Positions 1 to 8,440 of a DNA stretch of 64,000 nucleotides are shown piece after piece (the first letter of the stretch is position 1; every line of letters starts with the position of its first letter). The position numbers and the translations under genes are program-made. The stretch covers positions 113,904-177,903 of the forward strand of contig JBAXSI010000002.1 in assembly GCA_037130755.1 (NCBI GenBank), read 5' to 3'. The notes under the pieces are model-generated. The model did not search any database, was not told where the DNA came from, and saw only the letters and a program-made list of their open reading frames with translations. The DNA comes from UBA10649 sp037130755. Its GTDB lineage: Bacteria; Actinomycetota; Actinomycetes; S36-B12.

Positions 1-805
1 TCGGGTCGACGAAGCCGGCGGCTCCCGCGGCACCTTCGTGCATCGGCCACCCGTAGTTGCGGCCGGGGCGAAGGAGGTTGAGCTCGTCGACGGTCTTCTG
101 GCCGAATTCGGTGGCGAACAGCCGGCCGGCCGGGTCGAACGCCAGGCCCTGAACGTTGCGATGGCCCAGGGTCCAGACCAATGACCGCGGGAACGGATTG
201 TCCTTCGGCCGGCCGCCGCTGGGCGTCATCCGGAGCACCTTGCCGCCGAGGCTGCCAACGTCCTGGCTGAGAGTGCCATTGGTCGTGTCGCCGGTGGAGG
301 CGTAGAGCATGCCGTCGGGGCCGAACACCAGGCGGCCGCCGTTGTGGAACTGCGCGCGGGGGATCCCGGCCAGCACGAGTCGTGGCGCGCCGAGTCGTCG
401 GCCGTCCCAGGGCATCCGCACGATGCGGTTGTCGGTCGCCGAGGTGAAGTAGGCATACACCCACCGCGGCTTCGGGCCGGGTGGCACCGCGATGCCGAGC
501 AGCCCGCCCTCGCCGTACGGTGTCGCACCCGGTACCTGGCCGACGGTGCGCACGACCGTCGCCGCCCCTGGCCGGATGCGCTTGATCAGGCCGGTGTCGC
601 GCTCGCTGACCAGTGCAGTTCCGTCCGGCAGGAACGCGAGCCCCCACGGTGAGGTCAGCCCGGTGGCGATGGTCTCAGTGCCCCGAACGCGTTCAGGCGG
701 GCGTGGCTGCGCATTCGAGATCGAGGTGGGCGCAATGACGACGAGGGCGAGCAGTAGTGCCGTGGCAGTGAGTCGTGCCCAAGTGCCCGCCGTGCATCGC
801 CGCAC
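1..805 (-). CDS. Secreted PQQ-type glucose/sorbosone dehydrogenase, 3' end outside window
   Basis: The minus strand encodes a glucose/sorbosone dehydrogenase (GSDH) beta-propeller that oxidises aldose sugars with a PQQ-type cofactor outside the membrane. Visible blocks are SPWGLAFLPDG, EGGLLGI, FHNGGRLVFGPDGMLY, GHRNVQGLAFDP and DELNLLRPGRNYGWP, in family order. The GTG start at 805 gives a basic N-terminus and a hydrophobic signal segment (about residues 11-32: LTATALLLALVVIAP) ending near SNAQP. No clear ribosome binding site is seen, so the start is approximate. The frame is open to base 1 and the C-terminus lies outside the window. The gene begins 25 bases after the diguanylate cyclase stop. 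The family call is firm; the sugar substrate cannot be told. Confidence 0.85.
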   Translation of the reverse strand, partial: MRRCTAGTWARLTATALLLALVVIAPTSISNAQPRPPERVRGTETIATGLTSPWGLAFLPDGTALVSERDTGLIKRIRPGAATVVRTVGQVPGATPYGEGGLLGIAVPPGPKPRWVYAYFTSATDNRIVRMPWDGRRLGAPRLVLAGIPRAQFHNGGRLVFGPDGMLYASTGDTTNGTLSQDVGSLGGKVLRMTPSGGRPKDNPFPRSLVWTLGHRNVQGLAFDPAGRLFATEFGQKTVDELNLLRPGRNYGWPMHEGAAGAAGFVDP

Positions 806-830
806 GCGAACGGGCGTGTTCGCGCGAGTC

Positions 831-3239
831 TTAGTCCGGAAGTGAGGCGGCAACAACGACCTGGCCCCTTCCTCGCCGCTTCGCTTCGTACATGGCGGCG
901 TCGGCCCTGCCCAGAAGTCGATCGACGGGCTCTGACGGCCCGGCGAGCGCAGCGCCGACACTGAGCGTCGCGTCCACGTCCCCCACGGGCAGGTGAACCG
1001 GGCGGGCGGTTGCTGCAAGCACCTTCTCGGCGATCTGCGTCACGTCGTCGAGGCTGGCCACTCCGTCGAGGATGACGAGGAATTCATCGCCGCCGAGCCG
1101 GGCGATCATGTCGCCCTGCCGGACGGTCGTGCGGATCCGTGCGGCCGTCTTGCGAAGAACCTGGTCGCCGGCGGCGTGACCCCTGGTGTCATTGATCGCC
1201 TTCAGGTTGTCGACGTCGCAGAACAGGACAGCGAAGTCGTCGCCGGGTCGTTGCGATTGGCGCCCCATGTCGGCGAGCCGGGTCAGGGCGGGATCCCGTT
1301 TGAGTACGCCGGTGAGGTCGTCGAAGGTGGCCCGACGCTCGAGGTCCTGCTCGATCCTGACCTCATGGTCGATTGTCCGGAACGACACGACATGCCAGCC
1401 ATCGGCAGAGCCGGCTTCGATGGATGCCTTCGAGTGGGCCTCGATCCAGTGGTAGCTGCCCGTTGCGTTCCGCATTCGCCATCGGCGGACCCCGGGAACG
1501 GGGGAGGGCTCAGCATCGGTCTCCACCAGCGCGCCGATGTCGTCCGGGTGGGTGAACTCGCGGATCGGCCGGTCCTGCCACTCCTCAGGTCGCCAGCCGA
1601 GCATCTCGTGCAGCGACGGCGACGCCCAGAGCACGACGCCGTCCTTGATGCGCAGGACGACGTCCGAGGAGTGCTCGGCCAGGAGGCGGTACCGCTCCTC
1701 GGACTGCCGCAGCTCGGCCTCGGCCCGGTGCTGCTCGCTCACGTCGATGGCGATGGCGACGCCGCCGACAATCGTTCCGGAGCCATCGACGATCGGATTG
1801 ACGCGAATCATGAAGTGTCGGCTGCCATCCAGGGACGGCATGTCCGTCGTCGATGACTGACCTTGGAGGGCAGCCACGTAGAGGGGCTCGTAGACCGCCC
1901 ATCGTTCCGGAGACAGCACGTCGGAAACGAGGCTGCCCTCCAGGTCCCCCGGGTCGATGCCCGCGGAGGTGATGGCCTCTCCTCGAGCGACGCGATACCG
2001 GAGGTTGGTGTCGAAGACCATCAGCGAGGCGTCTGGAAGGCTCTCGAGGGCGTCGGTGAGGAGCTCCCACTGCTCGTGCTGGACCTGGATGTCCTTGGCG
2101 CCCCCTATCCATGCGTCGACTCGACCGTCGACGACTGCCGGCCTGGCGTTCACCTCGAACCAGCGGTAGGAGCCAGTGCTGAGCCGGATCCGCACCTCTA
2201 CGGAGACCCGTCCTTCGTCGATCGGGTCTGACGTCGCCTCGATGAAGCCCCCGACGTCATCCGGATGGATGAAGTCTGAGATGGCCCGTCCGACGAGCTC
2301 CGTGCTGACCCACCCTGACGCATGCTCCACGGAAGGAGAGATCCATTCAATGACTCCGTGGGCGTCGCCGCGGAAGACGACATCGGACGCGTTCTCCGCG
2401 AGAAGGCGGAATCGCTCGTTCGAGTGGGCCAGTTCCAGGGCCTGGTCGTGTCTCTCGGTGACGTCGCGCCAGGTCTGGCTGACGGCGTCGCCGGCCTTCA
2501 CGGCTCGCACGTCGTAGCGACGCACCCGTCCGTCATAGATGTCCTGCGGGTAGGACCAGTCGTCCAGCACCAACCTGAGGCCCCGGTCGACGACACCGAC
2601 GTACATGTCGAACAACTCCGTACTCGTCGCGGCCGGGTGCAAGGACAGGAGGCGGCTCCCGAGGAGCTCATCGCGGGTCATCCCGTGGAAGTCGAGGGCG
2701 GCAACGTTCGCGTCGGCATACTCGAAGTCGAGGATGGCCCCCTGATCGTCGCGCACTGCTGCCAGGAGGACGAACGGGTCGAGCATCGCATCGAGCAGTG
2801 CTTGGAGGCGGATTCGCTCTTGGGCCTCGGACTCACGGGCTTCAACAAGATCCGTGACGTCGCGGACGGCACCGTACAGCGCCACTGAGCCATCTGCTCG
2901 CTTCCGCTTCACGCATCGGTGGGCCGTCCAGATCAGTCGCCCGTCCCGGGCGATCCAGCGCAGCCTGAGGTCGATGACCTGATCGATCTGGGCTTGGGCC
3001 GCAGACTGGAGGGTCGGGACATCGCGAGGGTCAAGAAGTCGAAACCCGAGTTCGGGATCGGCATAGTGCTCAGCCGGGCTATAGCCGACAAGCGCCTCCA
3101 CCGACGGCGACACGAATTCGAAGGCGACGTCGGGCTCAAGGCGCAGGACGTAGACGGTGTCGGCCAGCGCAGTCGCCATCTCGGCGACGAAGGCGTCGTC
3201 CGCTGGGTCACGATGCGCGTCGGTCGGCACCGTCGTCAT
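831..3239 (-). CDS. Multi-PAS sensor diguanylate cyclase
   Basis: This 802-aa soluble protein makes c-di-GMP in response to signals sensed by PAS domains. About five PAS domains run from residue 20 to 630 (typical starts VYVLRLEPDVAFEFVSP, ENASDVVFRGDAHGVIEW, EHSSDVVLRIKDGVVLW). A GGDEF domain follows (about 640-800) with an intact GGDEF motif at 716-720, and RQGD five residues before it is an RxxD product-inhibition site. There is no EAL domain and no membrane segment. The ATG at 3239 has GGAGG upstream. It lies 99 bases downstream of the PAS-GGDEF-EAL gene, same strand. Known of the family: intact GGDEF proteins condense two GTP. The PAS ligand is unknown. Confidence 0.93.
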   Translation of the reverse strand: MTTVPTDAHRDPADDAFVAEMATALADTVYVLRLEPDVAFEFVSPSVEALVGYSPAEHYADPELGFRLLDPRDVPTLQSAAQAQIDQVIDLRLRWIARDGRLIWTAHRCVKRKRADGSVALYGAVRDVTDLVEARESEAQERIRLQALLDAMLDPFVLLAAVRDDQGAILDFEYADANVAALDFHGMTRDELLGSRLLSLHPAATSTELFDMYVGVVDRGLRLVLDDWSYPQDIYDGRVRRYDVRAVKAGDAVSQTWRDVTERHDQALELAHSNERFRLLAENASDVVFRGDAHGVIEWISPSVEHASGWVSTELVGRAISDFIHPDDVGGFIEATSDPIDEGRVSVEVRIRLSTGSYRWFEVNARPAVVDGRVDAWIGGAKDIQVQHEQWELLTDALESLPDASLMVFDTNLRYRVARGEAITSAGIDPGDLEGSLVSDVLSPERWAVYEPLYVAALQGQSSTTDMPSLDGSRHFMIRVNPIVDGSGTIVGGVAIAIDVSEQHRAEAELRQSEERYRLLAEHSSDVVLRIKDGVVLWASPSLHEMLGWRPEEWQDRPIREFTHPDDIGALVETDAEPSPVPGVRRWRMRNATGSYHWIEAHSKASIEAGSADGWHVVSFRTIDHEVRIEQDLERRATFDDLTGVLKRDPALTRLADMGRQSQRPGDDFAVLFCDVDNLKAINDTRGHAAGDQVLRKTAARIRTTVRQGDMIARLGGDEFLVILDGVASLDDVTQIAEKVLAATARPVHLPVGDVDATLSVGAALAGPSEPVDRLLGRADAAMYEAKRRGRGQVVVAASLPD

Positions 3240-3338
3240 GCCGGGCCTCCGATCGGTAGTCGAAGTGTCACCTTGGGGTCTGCACTTCGCGTCCAGAATG
3301 ACACGATCGGACCGGTTTGGGCGGTCGATGCGCTCCGT

Positions 3339-6300
3339 TCACGCGTGCGGATAGGGACGGTCCAGCTGCCAGGTGAGTTCCTCGGGTGGAAGGGCCTTGG
3401 AGTAGAGCCAGCCCTGCGCGGTCGGACAGCCCATCGCGATGAGCTTGGCTGCCTGCTCGGGATGCTCCACCCCCTCGGCCGTGACGGTGATGCCCAGAAC
3501 CGTGGCGAGGGCGATGATTCCCGCGACGAGGTCGCGGTCGTAGTCGGGCTTGGCGGTGAGAGCGATGAAGCTTCGGTCGATCTTGATGACGTCTATGGGG
3601 TACTGACTCAGGTAGGTCAGTGACGCGTAGCCGGTCCCGAAGTCATCGATGGCGATGCCGATGCCGCGGTCGTGGATGCCGTCGACGTTGTCACGGGCAG
3701 TGGTGGTCTGGTTCAGCAGCGCGGTCTCGGTGATCTCGATGCACAGCAGTCGGGGATCCAGTCCGCTTGCGGCCAGCGCGTCGTCGATCGTGTCGAGGAG
3801 CCCCGCGTCGGCGAGTTGGAGGGCGGACGCGTTGACCCGAACGGTGATCGGCCGGTCGGGACGGGTCGCGGCCCAGGTGGCGCCCTGGTTGCAGGCTTCC
3901 CGCAGGACCCAGTCGCCGATGTCCAGGATCAGGCCGGTCTCCTCGGCGACCTCGACGAAACGATCGGCATTCCAGATTCCTCCGTCAGGGTGATGCCAGC
4001 GAAGGAGTGCCTCGACGGCGGTCACCGCCCCGGTGGCGAGGGTCACCTCTGGCTGGTACCAGACGGCGAACTGGTCACGTTCGAGGCCGTGCCGGAGGTC
4101 GGCTTCCACCGCCAGGCGGGTGGTGACTGCCGTGCGAAGGTCCTCGTTGAACACTGACACCCGGTCGCGGCCGGCGCCCTTGGCCGCGTACATCGCGGTG
4201 TCGGCCTCGCGCAGCAGGTCGCCGGCGTCACTCACGTCGGTGGCGATCGCCACCCCGACGCTCGTGGTCGCGTACAGATCCGCCCCGCCGAGGGTGAACG
4301 GGGTCCGGAACGCTGCGACGAGCCGCTCGCCCGCCCGGACCGCCTCGGCCGGGTCGTCAAGGTCACGCATCACGACCACGAACTCGTCGCCGCCGAGGCG
4401 GGCCGTCAGATCACCGGTCCTGACCACCTGCTCGATGCGGGCCGCGGCGTCGACCAGCAGGTCATCACCTGCAGCGTGGCCAAGGGTGTCGTTGACGTCC
4501 TTGAACCGGTCCAGGTCCAGCATCAGGACCGCGGTCTCGCGGCCGGACCGGCGTCCGGCACTGACCGCCCTGTTGATCTCGTCCAGCAGCGCGGCCCGGT
4601 TCGCCAACCCGGTCAGCCCGTCATGGGTCGCGAGCACCTGCAGCGCGTCGCTGGCGGTCTTGCGCTCGGTGATGTCAAGCGCCACCCCCTGAAGCCCGAC
4701 AATCCTGCCGTCCGAATCGCGCACCGCCTCCCCACGCGCCAGCATCCAGCCGTGGGAGCCGTCTGGTCGGACCATCTCCAGTTCCAGTTCGTAGGGGACA
4801 CCCTTCTCCTGGGTGACCGCCAGGTCCCGGCTCAGTGTTTGCCAGCTCCCGGCGGTGAACAACTGGCTGTGCTTGCTGAAGTCCGGCACCGGGCCTGTCG
4901 GGTCCAGCCCTTGCATGAGGAACAGCTCCTCCGACCAGGTGACCTCGCTCGTCGCGATGTCCAGCGTCCAGCTGCCAACGTGGGCGATGCGCTGCGCCTG
5001 TTCCAGCTGCGCTCGGCTTGCTTCCAGGGCGGCCTCTGCCAGCTTCCGGTCGGTGATGTCTCGGCTCGTCTGGACCACGTGACGGACCGACCCGTCCGCG
5101 GCCGCCTCCGCCGCGGCATTCGTCTCGTACCACCGGTGGCCCCTTGCGTTGACGATCTCGAACTCGAAGGTGACCGGTTCCCCGGTGGCGAACACCGTTC
5201 GGCGGTGCTCGTCCCAGGGCTCAGTCAGCTCGGGTGGGTAGCCGAGCTCCGCGAAGGTCCTGCCGATCCAGCGTTCGAGCGGGATTCCGGTGCTCTGCTC
5301 GACCGTGGCGTTCACGTACTCGAAGCGACCGTCGCGGTCGAGGCGGATGACGGCGTCGGTGGATGTGTCCAGCACCGTGCGCAGGAGTTCCTCATTCTCG
5401 GCGAGGGTCTGCTCGGCGAGTTTGCGCTCGGTGATGTCCAGGGTGACCCCGTGCAACTCGATGATCGCGCCGTTCGCGTCCCGGATCGCCTCGCCGCGTG
5501 CCCACGTCCATCCCTGACTTCCGTCGGTCCTGACCGTCTGGAGTTCCAACTCGTACGGGGTTCCGCTTGTCTGGGCCAGCAGGACAGCCTCGGCCAGGCG
5601 CTGCCAGCTCTCGGGTGCGAACAGTCCTTCCTGGTCAGGGAAGCTCGGCACCGGCGCTGTCGGGTCCAGGCCGAACATCTCGTACAGCTCCGGCGACCAG
5701 ACGACGACTCCGGTGGCCACGGCAAACTGCCAACTGCCCAGGTGGGCGATGCGCTCGGCCTCCAGCAGCGCTTCACGAAGGCTGTGCTCCTTGGTGACGT
5801 CGAGGATCTGTGCGATCCGGTGGCTGACGATCCCGTTCGCGTCGAGCACGACCGACACGGTCACATCACCCCAGATCACCCGGCCGTCGCCGGTCACGTA
5901 CCGCTTTGTCAGTCGCAGGCTCTGCCGGCGACCGTCCACCAGTTCCCTCACCAGATCGGCACCCACCGAAGCGTCGTCCGGGTGGGTGACGTCGAGGAAG
6001 CCCAGGTTCAGCAGCTCGTCCTCGCTGCGCGCCAGCAACTCGCAGATCGCCGGATTCACTCGGATGAGCCTGCCGTCGTTGGCGACCAGGCATGTCGCCA
6101 CTCTCGAGCGGTCGAAGGCGAGCCGGGACTGCTCCTCGCTGGCGGCGAGCGCCTGTTCGGCACGGTTGCGGTCGGTGATGTCTCGGGCGGCCGCGAACAC
6201 CCCGGCGACTTCGCCGTGCTCGTCGCGGTAGACCGTGGCGTTGTAGAGCACGTCGGTGCTGGTGCCGTCGACGTTGCGGAGTGCCAGGGGGTAGTCGGTG

Positions 6301-6965
6301 ACCGAGCCGGCGCTGAATGCCCTTTGGTAGCCGGTGCGGGCCGCGCCGGGGTCGGTGAAGTAGGAGGTGAAGTCGCTGCCGATCAGGTTCGGACGCTGGA
6401 TGCCGGTGGCCCTCACGGTGGCTGCGTTGACGTCAGTGATGACGCCGTCGGCACTGATGACCACGAGCGGGTCAAGACTCGCCTCGATCAGGCTCCGAGA
6501 GTACGCGGACACTCTGGCCAGCTCTTCCTCCGCGCGCACTCTCTCCTCGATGTCGACAATGATCGAGAACAGCAGCGGCCGCCCGTCCCGGATGGGGGTC
6601 GAGTGGACGTCGACCCGACGGATCTCGCCGCTGGCGAGGCGGTGCGAAGCCATGAAGATGCCGGACCCAGCATCGTGGGAGCGCACGCGGGCCAGCAGGG
6701 CGGTCATTTCGTCGGCGGGCAGCACGTTGATCTGACCGATGGACATCGAGAGCAGGTCTTCTGCCGAGTAGCCGTAGAACGCGACGGCCGAGGCGTTTGC
6801 ATCGACGATCTGCCCCGTATCGGGGTCCAGGAGCAGCATGACGGCGTCATGCTCATGGAACATCGCCGCGAACCGGTGCGCTAGCGGTTCGGTGCCCGTT
6901 TCGCGCAGCCTGTCGCTGGATGGGGGTTCTGAGGCGGGCGGCTGACGGCGCTGGTGGGTTGCCAT
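3339..6965 (-). CDS. Six-PAS GGDEF-EAL c-di-GMP signalling protein
   Basis: This 1208-aa soluble protein has six PAS domains (about residues 25-770), a GGDEF domain (GGDEF at 858-862, RTGD inhibitory site before it) and an EAL domain (about 950-1200) with VEALLRW, ITETALL, IDDFGTGYASL, KIDRSF and AEGVE, so both cyclase and phosphodiesterase residues are present. I chose ATG 6965 because GGGGGG lies just upstream; an in-frame TTG at 6998 would add 11 residues but has no ribosome site. The last 550 residues closely match the protein at 13535-16825, and two PAS units match those of the kinase at 11394-13361. The net direction of activity cannot be told from sequence. Confidence 0.93.
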   Translation of the reverse strand: MATHQRRQPPASEPPSSDRLRETGTEPLAHRFAAMFHEHDAVMLLLDPDTGQIVDANASAVAFYGYSAEDLLSMSIGQINVLPADEMTALLARVRSHDAGSGIFMASHRLASGEIRRVDVHSTPIRDGRPLLFSIIVDIEERVRAEEELARVSAYSRSLIEASLDPLVVISADGVITDVNAATVRATGIQRPNLIGSDFTSYFTDPGAARTGYQRAFSAGSVTDYPLALRNVDGTSTDVLYNATVYRDEHGEVAGVFAAARDITDRNRAEQALAASEEQSRLAFDRSRVATCLVANDGRLIRVNPAICELLARSEDELLNLGFLDVTHPDDASVGADLVRELVDGRRQSLRLTKRYVTGDGRVIWGDVTVSVVLDANGIVSHRIAQILDVTKEHSLREALLEAERIAHLGSWQFAVATGVVVWSPELYEMFGLDPTAPVPSFPDQEGLFAPESWQRLAEAVLLAQTSGTPYELELQTVRTDGSQGWTWARGEAIRDANGAIIELHGVTLDITERKLAEQTLAENEELLRTVLDTSTDAVIRLDRDGRFEYVNATVEQSTGIPLERWIGRTFAELGYPPELTEPWDEHRRTVFATGEPVTFEFEIVNARGHRWYETNAAAEAAADGSVRHVVQTSRDITDRKLAEAALEASRAQLEQAQRIAHVGSWTLDIATSEVTWSEELFLMQGLDPTGPVPDFSKHSQLFTAGSWQTLSRDLAVTQEKGVPYELELEMVRPDGSHGWMLARGEAVRDSDGRIVGLQGVALDITERKTASDALQVLATHDGLTGLANRAALLDEINRAVSAGRRSGRETAVLMLDLDRFKDVNDTLGHAAGDDLLVDAAARIEQVVRTGDLTARLGGDEFVVVMRDLDDPAEAVRAGERLVAAFRTPFTLGGADLYATTSVGVAIATDVSDAGDLLREADTAMYAAKGAGRDRVSVFNEDLRTAVTTRLAVEADLRHGLERDQFAVWYQPEVTLATGAVTAVEALLRWHHPDGGIWNADRFVEVAEETGLILDIGDWVLREACNQGATWAATRPDRPITVRVNASALQLADAGLLDTIDDALAASGLDPRLLCIEITETALLNQTTTARDNVDGIHDRGIGIAIDDFGTGYASLTYLSQYPIDVIKIDRSFIALTAKPDYDRDLVAGIIALATVLGITVTAEGVEHPEQAAKLIAMGCPTAQGWLYSKALPPEELTWQLDRPYPHA
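5030..5400 (-). repeat. PAS cassette A, copy in the 3339-6965 gene
   Basis: This is a roughly 370-bp unit encoding ENEELLRTVLDTSTD through SRDITDRK. It matches units at 12195-12560 and 15228-15978 in protein and largely in DNA. Boundaries are estimated by eye. It is the most diverged of the four copies. Confidence 0.6.
6150..6545 (-). repeat. PAS cassette B, copy in the 3339-6965 gene
   Basis: This unit encodes a PAS domain with the segments SLIEASLDPLVVIS, ITDVNAATV, SVTDYPLALRNVDG and GVFAAARDIT. The unit at 12565-12960 in the histidine kinase gene repeats it with few substitutions. Boundaries are estimated by eye. Confidence 0.6.
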
Positions 6966-7178
6966 GTCTGCCCCCCTATCGGCATTTTGTATCGACAAGA
7001 CCCACTATCGGGAGCGTAACCCGTGAAGGGAGGCGATGGTTCTCGCTGAACCAATGTCCGGGAACGCAACCAGTCTCCGACTTGTTACCTGTCGTGAGAT
7101 TTGTGTTGTTGTCACCAGATTTGCACCGGATTGCTCCGACTGCCCTCGGAGCGTCCTGAGACTCCGGGCTCCTGCTGC

Positions 7179-8213
7179 TCACGGCGGCGCGACGACCTTG
7201 CTGGACTTCGTCCGTTTGGTCACGACCACCCGCTTGTCGGGGGTCACCGAGATGGTCCACGTGGAGGACTGACCGGAGTACGCATTCGGGTTGGTGAGTC
7301 GCAGTCCGGAGTCCACGTTCGTGATGGTGTCAGTGGATGGGTCCGCGGGCGGATGGGAGAAGTCCTGGTTGGCCGCGACTTGGCTGCGCACGTGGGCGAT
7401 CAACTCCCGCCGGGTCATCGTCGCGGCCTTCTCGCGCGCGCTGCTGGCCGCATTGCGCACGGAGTAGTAGGCCGCCGTCGTGTCCTGAGCGGCGTGCAGG
7501 GCCGCCTTCACGTAGGACTCGGGCAGCGCTGAACTGAAGTCCGGCACGATCAGCTTGGGATTGGTGAACGTGACCTGCACGGTCTGGGTGGAGCCCGGGC
7601 CGGCTCCGCCGGGGGTCTTCGTCGAGAACGACTGGAGGACGAGCGCGCCGGTGGGCAGTTGGGTGAAGGTGGCGCTGACGGTCTGGCCGGGACTGCCGTC
7701 GGCCCCGTACGTCCACGAAGCCGAGACGATCCCTGCATCACTTGCCGAACTCGAGGAGATCGCGCCCACGGGATCGAAGGCCAACAGGCGAAGGACGGGA
7801 GGGGTGCTGCCGGCCGGCTCAGGGTCCGCACGGACCCAGGACGCCTTGCGCAGCGTCGGGTAGCGGCCCGCTTTCGGCAGGGAAGGCATGGGTTGATACC
7901 TGATGCCCACTCCGTTCTTGGTGACCGTCCAGGTGGTTGCGTCCGGCTCGGAGTCGGTCATGCCTGCCTCGCGGTAGCTCGCGCGGGTCACGGCACCGCC
8001 CGGTCGGTAGTCCGTGACCTCCCGGTAGCTGATCTTCGCGGCGACCTCGTCTGTGACGGTGCCTCCGCCGAGCATGACATTCGTCTGCGCTGCCTTCGCC
8101 GCGGCCTGCACCTGGGGCCAGGTGACTTGATCCGCGGCTGACGCAGACGTCGCCGGCACGAGGGCCACCGCGACGGATGTGAAGGTGGCGAGTAGTGCGC
8201 GGGTAAGCCGCAT
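7179..8213 (-). CDS. Secreted protein of unknown function
   Basis: This 344-aa protein starts with a clear Sec signal peptide (about residues 1-27, hydrophobic LLATFTSVAVALVPA, cleavage near ASAADQ). The ATG at 8213 has GGGAGGG six bases upstream. There is no lipobox and no second membrane segment, so the mature protein is exported free. The mature part has alternating strand-like segments (TTWTVTKNGVGIRYQ, VQVTFTNPKL) and an HVRSQVAANQDFSHPPAD stretch before a C-terminal part rich in Lys and Arg. It vaguely recalls lipoprotein-sorting-like beta folds, but I see no diagnostic motif and assign no function. It sits alone between two c-di-GMP genes on the same strand. Confidence 0.8.
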   Translation of the reverse strand: MRLTRALLATFTSVAVALVPATSASAADQVTWPQVQAAAKAAQTNVMLGGGTVTDEVAAKISYREVTDYRPGGAVTRASYREAGMTDSEPDATTWTVTKNGVGIRYQPMPSLPKAGRYPTLRKASWVRADPEPAGSTPPVLRLLAFDPVGAISSSSASDAGIVSASWTYGADGSPGQTVSATFTQLPTGALVLQSFSTKTPGGAGPGSTQTVQVTFTNPKLIVPDFSSALPESYVKAALHAAQDTTAAYYSVRNAASSAREKAATMTRRELIAHVRSQVAANQDFSHPPADPSTDTITNVDSGLRLTNPNAYSGQSSTWTISVTPDKRVVVTKRTKSSKVVAPP

Positions 8214-8274
8214 GATGCCCTCCCGCCTACACGCTACGGCTCACGACTGCGTGATGGAGCGGTGAAGCAGTGGA

Positions 8275-8440
8275 TGGTGAGGCCTGGGTCGGCGCGTACA
8301 GCCGGAAATAGCTGAACTAGCCCCTTCCGGAGATCGTCTCGATCCAGTTGGACTCAGCCGCCCCTGGCGGCAGCGAGGGACCGAAGAGCAGGTCGACCGA
8401 TCCCTCGTCGTTGACGGCGATGCCGCCCGGGCTATTGCGG
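8275..8440 (-). pseudogene. Remnant of a DUF1254/DUF1214 protein C-terminus with an internal stop
   Basis: Between the secreted-protein gene and the REC-GGDEF-EAL gene, one minus-strand frame reads NSPGGIAVND, GSVDLLFGP, NWIETISGRG, a TAG stop at 8317-8319, then FSYFRLYAPTQA. This is the conserved end of DUF1214 proteins, where the stop falls on an expected Trp (a TGG to TAG change would explain it). Similarity ends after TQA. The 5' side runs out at the stop codon of the EAL gene in another frame, so most of the gene is missing. I read it as a decayed fragment. The match is from memory of the family, not from a search. Confidence 0.65.

Noticed and set aside
4476..6884. Plus-strand open frame of about 800 codons antisense to the six-PAS GGDEF-EAL gene
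   Set aside because: High-GC antisense shadow: the translation is low-complexity (rich in Arg, Gly, Asp, His) with no domain, while the minus strand encodes intact PAS, GGDEF and EAL domains.
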